Assembly: GCA_903882805.1 (NCBI GenBank)
Contig: CAIRYK010000032.1
Coordinates: forward strand, 48,089-112,088
DNA: 64,000 bases
Direction of reading: 5' to 3'
DNA from: an uncultured Bacteroidota bacterium
Lineage (GTDB): Bacteria > Bacteroidota > Bacteroidia > Chitinophagales > Chitinophagaceae
In this document: positions 54,395-63,824 of the stretch, in pieces
Position numbering within the stretch: position 1 is the stretch's first letter
Layout of the letters: each line of letters starts with the position of its first letter
Notes under the pieces: generated by a model
Seen by the model: only the letters and a program-made list of their open reading frames with translations
Databases searched by the model: none
Told to the model about the DNA's origin: nothing
Program-made: the position numbers and the translations under genes

Positions 54395-56590
54395 TTATCT
54401 CATAAACAGCAGTTCGCGATACTTTGGTATAGGCCAGAGTTTATCGTCTACTACCAGTTCCAGTTTGTCGGCATGCTTGCGTATTACTTCGAAATATGTT
54501 TTCACTTCGTGGCAATACAGGAGCGCTCTCTTATGGATGTCTTCTGTATTATTAGCTTTTTTACGCGCTTCAATCATCGCTTCAACATTGTCGTTGATGC
54601 CCTGAATGTGTTCGCTTATTTTTTCCAGCAAGTTTAGTTGCGCCTTGTAGCTGGCGTTGGTCAATCCTACTTCCTTAAGGCCGCGTACGTTTTCTATAAG
54701 TGTGTTCTGATAATTGATAGCGGCAGGTAGTATGTGGTTGGTGGCCATGTAGCCAAGTATGCGGGCTTCTATCTGCACTTTCTTCACATAGTCTTCCAGC
54801 ATTATATCGTGGCGGGCTTCCAGCTCGCGCTTGCTGAAGATGTGGTTGTTGTAAAACAGTTGTTTAGCCTTGTCGGTAACATAAGCATCCAGCGCTTCAG
54901 GCGTTGTTTTAAAGTTGTTCAGGCCGCGGCTCTTAGCTTCTTCAGCCCATTCATCGCTATAGTTGTCGCCCTCAAAGCGTATTTTCTTTGATTTAGAGAT
55001 ATAGTCGCGCAACACCTGTAGGATCGCGATTTCTTTTTTCTCGCCTTTCTCTATCAGTACATCTACATCTTTCTTGAACTGTTTCAAGGTGTCGGCCATA
55101 ATGGTGTTGAGCACAACCATTGGCGAACCGCAGTTTGCAGAAGACCCTACAGCGCGGAACTCGAACTTATTACCAGTAAATGCAAAAGGACTAGTACGGT
55201 TACGGTCGGTATTGTCCATCAGCAATTCAGGGATCTGCTTATGGATATCGAGTTTCAGGATAACTTCATCTTGCTCGCTGAACTTTTCTTTTACTCTCGA
55301 TTCCACTTCGTCCAATACCTCAGTCAGGTATTTGCCTATATACACAGATATGATAGCCGGAGGAGCTTCGTTTGCGCCAAGACGATGGTCGTTGTTGGCT
55401 GATGCTATAGCGCCGCGCAGCAGGTCGGCATAATCGTGTACCGCTTTAATCGTATTTACGAAGAAAGTCAGGAACATGAGGTTGGTACGCGGTGTTTTGC
55501 CGGGAGCCAACAGATTAACGCCAGTATCGGTAGCCAGACTCCAGTTATTATGCTTACCTGAGCCGTTTACGCCTGCAAATGGTTTTTCATGCAGTAGCGC
55601 TTTCAGCTTGTGGCGTTTGGCAACTTTATTCATTACATCCATCAGTAGGGTATTGTGGTCTACTGCGATGTTTACTTCTTCAAATATTGGTGCGCATTCA
55701 AACTGTGCAGGCGCAACCTCGTTGTGGCGAGTGCGTAGCGGTATGCCCAGTTTGTAGGCTTCCTGCTCATAATCTTGCATAAATGCATATACCCGCTCTG
55801 GTATAGAACCGAAATAATGGTCTTCGAGCTGCTGACCTTTTGCCGGGCTATGACCGATAAGGGTACGACCGCACATCATGAGGTCGGGGCGCGCATTCGC
55901 TAATCCTTCGTCAATTACAAAATACTCTTGCTCCCAGCCCAGTGTTGCCGTTACTTTACTTACATTCTTGTCGAAGAAATGGCATACGTCTACTGCCGCT
56001 TTGTCGAGCGCAGCAATTGATTTCAGCAATGGCGCTTTATAATCGAGCGACTCGCCGTTATAGGCTATGAATATAGTAGGAATGCACAATGTTTTACCGG
56101 AACCGGCTTCCATTATGAAGGCAGGCGACGAAGGATCCCATGCGGTATAGCCGCGGGCTTCGAATGTAGCGCGTATGCCTCCGTTCGGAAAGCTCGATGC
56201 GTCGGGCTCCTGCTGTATCAGCGCATCGCCATCAAACAGTTCGATAGCCGATCCATCGCTTTTTATGGTAAAAAATGAATCATGTTTTTCTGCTGTAACA
56301 CCGGTCAATGGTTGGAACCAATGTGTGAAGTGGGTTACACCGCGGCCTTCAGCCCAGGCTTTCATGCCAGCGGCTACTTGGTCGGCCATTTTGCGATCTA
56401 CGCGCATACCCGATTTTGCTGAGTTCATCAGGCTTTTGTAAGCCTCGTCGCTCAGGTATTCGCGCATGGTGCGTCCACTAAATACATTGCTACCAAAGAT
56501 GGCGGTAATTTTCTTTTCGCCGTAGCCGGAGATTTTTTTCTCCTCGCCTGCAGCAAGCGCCTGCAGGGCTTGAAAACGTAAAGACGACAT
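54395..56590 (-). CDS. glnN: Glutamine synthetase type III
   Basis: GSIII makes glutamine from glutamate, ammonia and ATP as a double-ring dodecamer. At 731 residues it has the type III-specific size and motifs: GRGVTHFTHWFQPLTG, EQEYFVIDEG, RHNEVAPAQFE, GVNGSGKHNNWSLATDTG, NDHRLGANEAPPA and GNKFEFRAVGSSANC. I start at ATG 56590; the frame opens three codons earlier with a TTG at 56599. A TAGATTTG -7 element lies at 56614-56607, directly in front. It is the only nitrogen-assimilation gene in the window, closed by a strong terminator; a 473-bp intergenic region lies upstream. Confidence 0.97.
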   Translation of the reverse strand: MSSLRFQALQALAAGEEKKISGYGEKKITAIFGSNVFSGRTMREYLSDEAYKSLMNSAKSGMRVDRKMADQVAAGMKAWAEGRGVTHFTHWFQPLTGVTAEKHDSFFTIKSDGSAIELFDGDALIQQEPDASSFPNGGIRATFEARGYTAWDPSSPAFIMEAGSGKTLCIPTIFIAYNGESLDYKAPLLKSIAALDKAAVDVCHFFDKNVSKVTATLGWEQEYFVIDEGLANARPDLMMCGRTLIGHSPAKGQQLEDHYFGSIPERVYAFMQDYEQEAYKLGIPLRTRHNEVAPAQFECAPIFEEVNIAVDHNTLLMDVMNKVAKRHKLKALLHEKPFAGVNGSGKHNNWSLATDTGVNLLAPGKTPRTNLMFLTFFVNTIKAVHDYADLLRGAIASANNDHRLGANEAPPAIISVYIGKYLTEVLDEVESRVKEKFSEQDEVILKLDIHKQIPELLMDNTDRNRTSPFAFTGNKFEFRAVGSSANCGSPMVVLNTIMADTLKQFKKDVDVLIEKGEKKEIAILQVLRDYISKSKKIRFEGDNYSDEWAEEAKSRGLNNFKTTPEALDAYVTDKAKQLFYNNHIFSKRELEARHDIMLEDYVKKVQIEARILGYMATNHILPAAINYQNTLIENVRGLKEVGLTNASYKAQLNLLEKISEHIQGINDNVEAMIEARKKANNTEDIHKRALLYCHEVKTYFEVIRKHADKLELVVDDKLWPIPKYRELLFMR

Positions 56591-56606
56591 AATATTCAAT
56601 TTTATG

Positions 56607-56614
56607 CAAATCTA
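56607..56614 (-). promoter_or_regulatory. -7 element for glnN
   Basis: TAGATTTG (minus strand, 56614-56607) matches TAnnTTTG. It is 17 bases before the ATG. No TTTG is present at the -33 spacing. Confidence 0.45.
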
Positions 56615-57063
56615 CGGTTTTTTTTGTTTTTGCCTAATTTTTTTACTGTTTTTTTGTAAAAAGTAAAATGTGTTTAATAATTTTAATTTGACTGTCGATC
56701 GTGCATGCACTTGGGTTTGCCATAGAAGAAGATCAATTTGACCTCAAAAAATGCTGGATTCTCCCAATCTCAGCATTGTTTAATTTTTAGGTGTTTAATT
56801 TTTAATGTGAATTTTCAACAGAATTACCGCTACAATCGGTTGCATGAATGGCGCTTGGCAAATCAGCAATAGCATATAAGCAAAGAGGGAGACCGAATTG
56901 GTGCAGTTGGTACCTAAAAGAGCCTAACGATATGTAAAATGGAGGCGTAAATTCAAAAAAATACAAACATTTAAGCCGAATTGTAGCCATAATGTAATTA
57001 TTTTGCGTTGGTAAGAATGTTTAGTGTCTGTTTGGGATACAGTTTACCATTTATTGATAGTAT
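56615..57063. other. Intergenic region upstream of glnN and the M28 peptidase gene
   Basis: About 450 bp without a supported gene, AT-rich on both flanks. A 62-codon minus-strand frame (56802-56990) has no family likeness and no promoter. It holds the regulatory regions for the two divergent genes; no operator was recognised. Confidence 0.5.
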
Positions 57064-58353
57064 ATGAATAAGTTATCGGGTTTATTTGCTTTGGTGTTTT
57101 TGGTATTTGCCGGCGACGCCAACGCGCAGAAAAGGATTCTTACAGAAAAGCAGTGGTTGCAGAATCAGATTGAGCTACTTGCGGGAAAAGATATGCATGG
57201 CAGGGGCTATGTATTGGGTGGAAAGGATTCTGCGGCGAAATATATATTGAAAAAATTCAAGGAGTTTAAGTTGCAGCCTATTGTAAAGGATGGGCCTATG
57301 GCGCAGGCATTTGATTTTCCGGTAAACACATTTCCCGGGAAAGTAGAGTTGAAAATAAATGAGACCCGACTATCGCCGGGCGTAGATTTTATGATCGATC
57401 CCGCCAGTTCGTCGTTTACTGCAGAAAACATGGTTTTCAGCTCAATTGACTTGAAAAAGGTAGACGACACTGCCAAATGGAATAAACTGGTTTCGTCGTT
57501 CGAAACTAATCATGCCTATGCATTTGAGCACGTTGATAAATTTTGCGAAGCGCTGGAGATAAGGAAAGAAAAATTTGTAAAAATGTTGCCTAAGGGAGTA
57601 TTTGTGCTACCTAAAGAGGATAAGTTGATGTGGGGCGTAAGTCGCGAAGCGATGGAAGGGACGGTGTTTTATGTAAAAGAAGAATCGTTGCCTAAGAAAA
57701 TGAAAACACTTAGTGTAGATGTAAATGCTGTTTTTGAACCCAAAGTCAGGAATGAGAATTTAGTAGGCATGATAATCGGCGATGTAAAGGACAGCTTCAT
57801 TGTGTTTTCAGCGCATTACGATCATTTGGGTATGATGGGCGATAGTGCAACATTTCCCGGCGCCAGCGATAATGCCAGCGGTTCGGCAATGATGTTGTCG
57901 TTGGCCAACTATTTTTCTAAGCATCCGCCACACTATTCAATTGTGTTTATCGCTTTTGCAGGCGAAGAAGCCGGATTAATAGGTTCAGAATGGTTTGTGT
58001 GGCACCCAATGTTCCCGCTTGCCAGTATCAAGTTTTTAGTAAATATTGACATTATGGGTGATGCATCTCGCGGTATAACTGTGGTAAATGCAACTGAATA
58101 CCCTGATGCATTTAGTTCGCTGTTGGGCATAAATGAGAAAATGCAGTACCTCCCGGAAATAAAGTCGAGAGGAACTGCGGCCAACAGCGACCATTACTAC
58201 TTTACGAAAGCGGGGGTTCCATCATTTTTTATTTACTCCAATGGCGGCAGCGGATATTATCACGATGTGTTTGATTTGCCTTCTGAGGTGTCTTTAACTA
58301 ATATAGGTTCTGTTACTAAATTGCTTATAGATTTTGCAAGCAACATAAAATAG
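57064..58353 (+). CDS. M28-family zinc peptidase, secreted
   Basis: Signal peptide MNKLSGLFALVFLVFAGDANAQ, then an M28 aminopeptidase-type domain. Zinc ligands in order: SAHYDHLG (His, about residue 252), GASDNASGSAMM (bridging Asp), AFAGEEAGLIGSEW (Glu-Glu catalytic pair), NIDIMGD (Asp), and TAANSDHYYFTKAGVPSFF (final His). The N-terminal 200 residues include a PA-like insertion-free region KFKEFKLQPIV. Length 429 is typical of Bacteroidota secreted M28 peptidases. Likely periplasmic; the substrate range cannot be read. It stands alone on the plus strand. Confidence 0.93.
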   Translation: MNKLSGLFALVFLVFAGDANAQKRILTEKQWLQNQIELLAGKDMHGRGYVLGGKDSAAKYILKKFKEFKLQPIVKDGPMAQAFDFPVNTFPGKVELKINETRLSPGVDFMIDPASSSFTAENMVFSSIDLKKVDDTAKWNKLVSSFETNHAYAFEHVDKFCEALEIRKEKFVKMLPKGVFVLPKEDKLMWGVSREAMEGTVFYVKEESLPKKMKTLSVDVNAVFEPKVRNENLVGMIIGDVKDSFIVFSAHYDHLGMMGDSATFPGASDNASGSAMMLSLANYFSKHPPHYSIVFIAFAGEEAGLIGSEWFVWHPMFPLASIKFLVNIDIMGDASRGITVVNATEYPDAFSSLLGINEKMQYLPEIKSRGTAANSDHYYFTKAGVPSFFIYSNGGSGYYHDVFDLPSEVSLTNIGSVTKLLIDFASNIK

Positions 58354-58506
58354 GGTTCTATACAACCTGTAATGAACGCTTTTTTTGCAGTTCAGCGATA
58401 GAAAAGTTGGCTGACAAAATTGAATGAAGAATTATTTTTTAGGATTGTGAGCAGTTCATTGCGCTATTCTTAATTTTCGCATTATTTTGCGGTGTTTAAG
58501 AATGCG

Positions 58507-58537
58507 CTTGACTATTGACAGGTATTTATTATTTTTG
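58507..58537 (+). promoter_or_regulatory. Promoter of the lipoprotein gene
   Basis: CTTG (58507-58510), exactly 19 nt, then TATTTTTG (58530-58537), an exact -7. Transcript start near 58543 favours the ATG at 58564. Confidence 0.65.
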
Positions 58538-58563
58538 GCTTTCTAATGCTTAAATGCTCCATT

Positions 58564-59547
58564 ATGAGATATGTGAAATTATTATCTGCGGCTGCTCTTG
58601 TTGCTGGTTTTTATCTGCTCCCTTCCTGCAATAAGGTGATAAACCCAAGAAATCCGCTGCCAGGTAACTACAGAATGCAGTCTTACACGAAAATATCGAC
58701 CCTTTCTGGAGCTACTGTCAATGAGAATTACGCTTTCTACTATAATAGCGATAACAGGGTATCAACAATATTGTTTACGAGCAATGATTCAAACAATTTT
58801 GATAAGAGCGCTCAATTCGAATATTCGAACGATACTATTTATAAGACAATAACTAAAGTAAAGACTTCGCTTGTAGTAGAGCGCGATACGTTTATCCAAA
58901 ATTCTGCACGCCAAATAACTACTGCTTATTTTCCACAGCGTTATATAACCTATGAGTATTTTGGAAAGCTACTGGCTCGTGTAAATGAAACTTTTTACAA
59001 TGTGGGCGCGGCTTCCAATACCACATTCAAAAGTACTGTAATCTTCACGTCGAATAACAGCGATTTTTTGCGTAACGACGGCGACCTGACCATAAATTAC
59101 CCTTACATGTCTACGCCTATAAGCGTTGCCTATACTATTTTCGATCCTAAGGCGCCAATACTGGGTACGCAGGACGGCGTAGGTATGGATTTACATTTGT
59201 CGTCTTATGTAAAAGGCCCTATATATATTACATCTGTTGACAACAATGGTTTGGTTGATACTGCTACTTATCCGGGCTTGCAATTCAAACAGTCGTTTGG
59301 TGTGTTTCCAGATCAGGTAAACAGAATGGGCGACTATATGCAGTTGGGGTCATTTACTACCTATGGCGTTAACATTTATCAGAATACACATCTGATAAAA
59401 TCTATTTATGCGAAGGAAGACACTTCTGATATCACCTATGTTATAGACGGTGATAGCAAAATAACACAGACTCATATTGCTACAAAGGACTACACAGGTA
59501 TTATACGTAATACCGCTGTATACAAAATGCAGTACACGACATACTAA
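58564..59547 (+). CDS. Lipoprotein of unknown function
   Basis: Signal peptide MRYVKLLSAAALVAGFYLLPSC with a lipobox (LPSC), so the mature protein starts at Cys22 and is lipid-anchored. I chose the ATG at 58564 over 58546 because the signal is more regular and the promoter places the RNA start near 58543. The body is beta-rich, with AFYYNSDNRVSTILFTSNDS and FEYSNDTIYKTITK, a pattern of repeated Y/F-x-Y strands resembling DUF4595-type proteins of Bacteroidota. No catalytic motif. A terminator closes the gene. Confidence 0.75.
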   Translation: MRYVKLLSAAALVAGFYLLPSCNKVINPRNPLPGNYRMQSYTKISTLSGATVNENYAFYYNSDNRVSTILFTSNDSNNFDKSAQFEYSNDTIYKTITKVKTSLVVERDTFIQNSARQITTAYFPQRYITYEYFGKLLARVNETFYNVGAASNTTFKSTVIFTSNNSDFLRNDGDLTINYPYMSTPISVAYTIFDPKAPILGTQDGVGMDLHLSSYVKGPIYITSVDNNGLVDTATYPGLQFKQSFGVFPDQVNRMGDYMQLGSFTTYGVNIYQNTHLIKSIYAKEDTSDITYVIDGDSKITQTHIATKDYTGIIRNTAVYKMQYTTY

Positions 59548-59569
59548 GCTAACGAATGCTAAATAGCTG

Positions 59570-59611
59570 AAGCGTAACCGGATTTATCTCCTGTTACGCT
59601 TTTTTGTTTTT
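59570..59611 (+). terminator. Terminator of the lipoprotein gene
   Basis: AAGCGTAAC (59570-59578) pairs with GTTACGCTT (59593-59601); inner GGA/TCC pairs extend it. A TTTTTTGTTTT run follows. Confidence 0.8.
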
Positions 59612-59718
59612 AGATTATAGATATTGTCTATAGTCTACTTTGTTGCAGTATTCTCCAGAGGCGAATGAGCGGCGCTATTGGTGTATCTTTGTCCTTGTAC
59701 TTATATGCGCATTATAAA

Positions 59719-60234
59719 ATGGAAACTATAGTAAATAAAGTGGCTGAAAGTGGTATTGTAACACTTGATTTGGCTCCTTACCTTCCGGTAAACGCAACTG
59801 CAGTATTCGATCTTAAGCCTTTTTTGTTCAGAGAAATGATATTGAAGGAAAAAGACTACCGGGCTGCATTGCCCCTGCACGACTGGGAGCAATACCGTAA
59901 TAAGCATGTTGCAATGCATTGCAGCGTAGATGCAATTACCCCTGTGTGGGCATATATGCTTGCAGCTTCTTACCTTGAGCCGCTCGCCGCATCGGTGTAT
60001 TTTGGAACAAAAGAGGAGCTCGAAAAATCATTGATTATTAGTAATATTAAAGCTATAGATAAGGAAGAGTATGCAGATAAGCGCGTGGTGATAAAGGGGT
60101 GTGGCGATACGCCAATACCGGAAGCAGCATATGTTGCTATTACCTTTCATTTACGGCCTGTAGTAAAGTCGATTATGTATGGGGAGCCATGTTCCACAGT
60201 TCCAGTTTATAAAAAATCGATGCCCAAAGTCTAA
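59719..60234 (+). CDS. DUF2480 family protein
   Basis: Starts at 59719 (METIVNKVAESGIVTLDLAPYL); the frame extends to an ATG at 59665, but the extra 18 residues do not fit. The chain has the full DUF2480 pattern: a KEKDYRAALPLHDWEQYRNKH helix, VDAITPVWAYML, VIKGCGDTPIPEAAYVAI and the near-universal SIMYGEPCSTVPVYK at the end. Cytoplasmic, about 171 residues, with conserved Cys residues that might bind a metal (inference). The family is common and conserved in Bacteroidota, with no known function. Confidence 0.85.
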   Translation: METIVNKVAESGIVTLDLAPYLPVNATAVFDLKPFLFREMILKEKDYRAALPLHDWEQYRNKHVAMHCSVDAITPVWAYMLAASYLEPLAASVYFGTKEELEKSLIISNIKAIDKEEYADKRVVIKGCGDTPIPEAAYVAITFHLRPVVKSIMYGEPCSTVPVYKKSMPKV

Positions 60235-60427
60235 CAGTAGTAATTTTGTTAATGATTTGTTGAGAGTTGTAGTTAATATTACAGATGTGGTTATTAACTA
60301 TTTGGCTAAACGACTGCAGAGAATGGTTTTCCCGTTATTTTTTTTCGTTATTTTTTAATTTTATTTTAACTTAGTGCAGAAATTTGCTTGTCATTGTGTT
60401 TTCCGGAGTTAAATTAAGTATTGTTTT

Positions 60428-63400
60428 ATGAAGTATTTCCTTAAGTCATTAGTGTTTGTTGCGCTACTGTTTACTTCGTTAAGAAGTATCTCTCAACCAT
60501 TGCCCTGTCCACCTCTATCTACTACGTCCATCACAGGTATAGGCGGCACAACAATTTGTAATGGCGGATGCACAACTATCAGTTGCACAGATACTACATC
60601 CATAAAATCAACGTCTTCTTACACATTTTCTACAATACCATACTTGCCTACCTCTTTCACTGGCGGCACATCCATTCTTGTGGGCACAGACGATGTATAT
60701 AGCGGAGTATTGGCTTTGCCATTCCCATTTTGTTTTTATGGTGTGAAATACAATTCGTGTCTGATAGGCGCTAATGGTGAAATATGTTTTAACACGTCGC
60801 TTGCCGGCGGTGGATGTCCATGGTCTATACCCGGTCCTATACCCACGCCAGGGTCTTTAAATGCAGCTACCATCAATACCATAATGGGCGCATACTACGA
60901 CCTCGATCCATCTATACCCGGCGGTACCACCACATGGGCAATTTATGGAACTGCGCCATGCCGCACATTTGTGGTTTCGTGGAATAACATTCCATTATTC
61001 AATGCAGGCACCTGTCCAGGATTGACAGGTACGCAGCAAATTGTATTGTACGAATCTACTTATGCTATAGATATATTTATACACAACAAGCCTATATGCG
61101 ATGCATGGAACAGTGGTAGAGGTATACTGGGTATTGTAGATCAAACAGGCGCTAATTATAATCTGGCTCCCGGGAAAAACGGGACTTCTTTTGGAATTAC
61201 CGATTCTGGTTACAGATTTACTCCTAATGGACCCGCAACTTGGCGATATGTTTGGACCGACCCTACCGGAACAGTGGTGGGTACAACCCGAACAGCCACT
61301 GTTTGTCCTACTGTAGCTACTGTTTATACCGTAACGGGTATTGCTTCTTCCAATTGCGATTCATTTATTGTTCGTTCGTCTGTGTTGGTGCAAATAGGCA
61401 GAAATCCAAACATTAGCCGATTTACAAGAACAAATCCTTCACTTTGCGGAGTATGCGACGGCAGTATTAAATTGTTTGGTTTAGTGCCGGGCAGTTCAGA
61501 TACCATTTATTACAAGTATAATGGGGCATTGCAGCCTTATGTCGTGCAAATCACCGCACCCGATAGCTCCTTAACAATAACAGGATTGTGTTCAGGCAGA
61601 TACGATAGTATTGTTGTAAAAGAGGCTTTGTGTCATACAGATCCAATTGGACCTATTATACTTACAGACCCGCCAATAGCAATATCGAGTGTAACGACTA
61701 CCAATCCTTTGGCCTCGTGTACTTGCGACGGAACAATTACACTCTACGGGCTATACCCGAGTCATGCATTTACTGTAAACTATGACTTTAATGGTATTCC
61801 GCAGCCTCCGGTGTCTACTACCACAACTACTTCAGGAACCATTACTTTGACCGGATTATGCGCAGGCAGATACAGTAATATTGTTGCTTCGTTTGGCGCT
61901 TGTATTACCCCCCCCAGAAGTTTTTACGACTTGGTGGCTCCGGTTCCATATGTGTTTAATGTTAAGAACAAAAATAATCCTACACAGTGTGGATATTGCG
62001 ACGGGGATATTACCATTGGTTCCGCTCCGCCATTCTCAACAGACACTATCAGATATTCGCTAAACGGCGCACCCCAGCCGCCAATCGTAACTATTGCACT
62101 TTCGGATAGTTCTATTTATTTACCAGGTTTGTGCGCAGGCGATTATACTGGTTTTACCGTTACTGTAGGGCCTTGTACCTATCCAGTTGGAGGTTCAGCG
62201 CTTTTGTCAACAATTCCTGTCGTTGCTAATTTCAATATGGTTGTAAAATATGGATGTAATGGCGATACGGTTTATTTTACTAACAACTCAACATCGGCCG
62301 GAACATTATTTTATACGTGGAATTTTGGAGACGGAACATCGGACACAACTAAAAATCCAATGCACATATTTAGTCAGGGTACCTATACTGTAACATTAAC
62401 ATCAACCAACCATTATTGTGTTGATTCGTTCAAATTGCCTCTTGATCTTGTGCATCCTATAAAAGCAATATTCGGAGCTTCGCCAACATTGTTGTGTCAA
62501 AATAATCCAGTGGTATTTACCGACAGTTCAATTGGTACAGGGTTAAGTTACGCCTGGTATTTCGGTAACGGAGCAACAAGTACAGTTCCAAGTCCGGTTT
62601 ATTCCTACCAGAAAACTGGTCTTTATAAGGCAATGATGATAATTACGGATTTTGTACCCTGCCTTGATACCGCTATGGTGGATATACAAGTGGATACAAT
62701 AAGTGGAATAAAAATGGCGATTACTGATACTGTAATTTGCCGCAGCACAGATATGCATTTTACAGCTTTATACACTCCTATCGGTAATACAGGAATTACC
62801 TGGGACATGGGTGATGGCTACGGAATAAAAAATGTTAATCCGCTTATTCATTCCTACGATGCAGTTGGTGTGTTTACCGTAACGGCTACGGCACATTACC
62901 GCGCTTGTAAGGATACCACAGCAAGCCGTAAAGTGGTGGTAATACCGCAACCAAATATTAATCTTGGAGACGATACTTTTATATGTCCGGGAAGTGAGCC
63001 AATTATTTTGGGGGATCGTTCTAACGCAAATAATCCTAATGCTACTTGGAAATGGAATACAGGTCAAACAACACGTACTATAGCCGTTAGTACCCCGGGT
63101 TATTATTTTGCAACTGTAAATATCAATAATTGCATTACATCTGATACTGTATGGGTTAAGAATGATTGCTACATGAATATCCCGAATGTTTTTTCTCCAA
63201 ACGGCGACGGCGTCAATGATTACTTCTTCCCAAGACAAATGCTGACAAGTGGATTGGTGTCATTTAAAATGCAGATTTTCAATCGATGGGGACAAATAAT
63301 ATTTGAATCTTCTTCACTTGATGGTTCTGGTTGGGATGGTCGTTTTAATGGCGTTGATCAACCTGTAGGCGTTTATGTATACGTAATAGATGGTACATTC

Positions 63401-63451
63401 CGAGACGGTCAGAAAGAACACCATCAGGGAAATGTGACAATGTTGAGATAA
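60428..63451 (+). CDS. T9SS-secreted gliding CHU_C-type surface protein with Cys-rich repeats and PKD domains
   Basis: Signal peptide MKYFLKSLVFVALLFTSLRSISQ, a first beta domain with paired Cys (about residues 30-300), then three tandem repeats of about 90 residues at roughly 335-600, each starting with a Cys motif (CGVCDG, CTCDG, CGYCDG) and containing L-x-G-L-C-x-G-x-Y. Two or three PKD domains follow (about 610-860: FTNNSTSAGTLFYTWNFGDGTSD, YAWYFGNGATST, ITWDMGDGYG). The C-terminus PNVFSPNGDGVNDYFFPR...GWDGRFNGVDQPVGVYVYVI is the gliding-motility/CHU_C (T9SS type B) domain. A large surface adhesin-like protein; role unknown. The terminator lies at 63513. Confidence 0.88.
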   Translation: MKYFLKSLVFVALLFTSLRSISQPLPCPPLSTTSITGIGGTTICNGGCTTISCTDTTSIKSTSSYTFSTIPYLPTSFTGGTSILVGTDDVYSGVLALPFPFCFYGVKYNSCLIGANGEICFNTSLAGGGCPWSIPGPIPTPGSLNAATINTIMGAYYDLDPSIPGGTTTWAIYGTAPCRTFVVSWNNIPLFNAGTCPGLTGTQQIVLYESTYAIDIFIHNKPICDAWNSGRGILGIVDQTGANYNLAPGKNGTSFGITDSGYRFTPNGPATWRYVWTDPTGTVVGTTRTATVCPTVATVYTVTGIASSNCDSFIVRSSVLVQIGRNPNISRFTRTNPSLCGVCDGSIKLFGLVPGSSDTIYYKYNGALQPYVVQITAPDSSLTITGLCSGRYDSIVVKEALCHTDPIGPIILTDPPIAISSVTTTNPLASCTCDGTITLYGLYPSHAFTVNYDFNGIPQPPVSTTTTTSGTITLTGLCAGRYSNIVASFGACITPPRSFYDLVAPVPYVFNVKNKNNPTQCGYCDGDITIGSAPPFSTDTIRYSLNGAPQPPIVTIALSDSSIYLPGLCAGDYTGFTVTVGPCTYPVGGSALLSTIPVVANFNMVVKYGCNGDTVYFTNNSTSAGTLFYTWNFGDGTSDTTKNPMHIFSQGTYTVTLTSTNHYCVDSFKLPLDLVHPIKAIFGASPTLLCQNNPVVFTDSSIGTGLSYAWYFGNGATSTVPSPVYSYQKTGLYKAMMIITDFVPCLDTAMVDIQVDTISGIKMAITDTVICRSTDMHFTALYTPIGNTGITWDMGDGYGIKNVNPLIHSYDAVGVFTVTATAHYRACKDTTASRKVVVIPQPNINLGDDTFICPGSEPIILGDRSNANNPNATWKWNTGQTTRTIAVSTPGYYFATVNINNCITSDTVWVKNDCYMNIPNVFSPNGDGVNDYFFPRQMLTSGLVSFKMQIFNRWGQIIFESSSLDGSGWDGRFNGVDQPVGVYVYVIDGTFRDGQKEHHQGNVTMLR

Positions 63452-63512
63452 TGTGTTTTTGTACTATGCAATTGTTGTTGTTAATAATATTGCTCACATA
63501 ACAAAAACTATC

Positions 63513-63553
63513 CGGGGAATAGAGATTAACATCTTTATTCCCCGTTTTTATTT
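63513..63553 (+). terminator. Terminator of the CHU_C protein gene
   Basis: CGGGGAATA (63513-63521) pairs with TATTCCCCG (63536-63544), with an inner AGAT/ATCT. TTTTTATTT follows. Confidence 0.85.
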
Positions 63554-63554
63554 C

Positions 63555-63824
63555 TGTTCATTGCTCTTATTATTGGTTCTTTACAACTTATGCTCATCAT
63601 TATTAACATAGTTTATATAAATATATTGATTTGCACCAACCAAATCGTATTTTTCCACTGTCTTTATGTTACTACCAGTTAATCATAGATTAGTGTAGCG
63701 CTATTTTTTAGTTCAGTATTTTGATAGTATAATCATCAGGTGGGCGGTTTTTAGCGGTATTGAGTTTATTTTGAAATGATAGTATAGTATTTGTATTAAA
63801 TTGGTTCCTAAAATACAGTAGCTT
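63555..63824. other. AT-rich intergenic region before the last gene
   Basis: No coding frame or RNA gene is supported here; it holds the leader of the gene at 63825. No convincing -33/-7 pair was found. Confidence 0.5.

Noticed and set aside
56802..56990. 62-codon minus-strand frame upstream of the M28 peptidase
   Set aside because: No recognised motif, no promoter, no RBS; composition is like the surrounding intergenic DNA.
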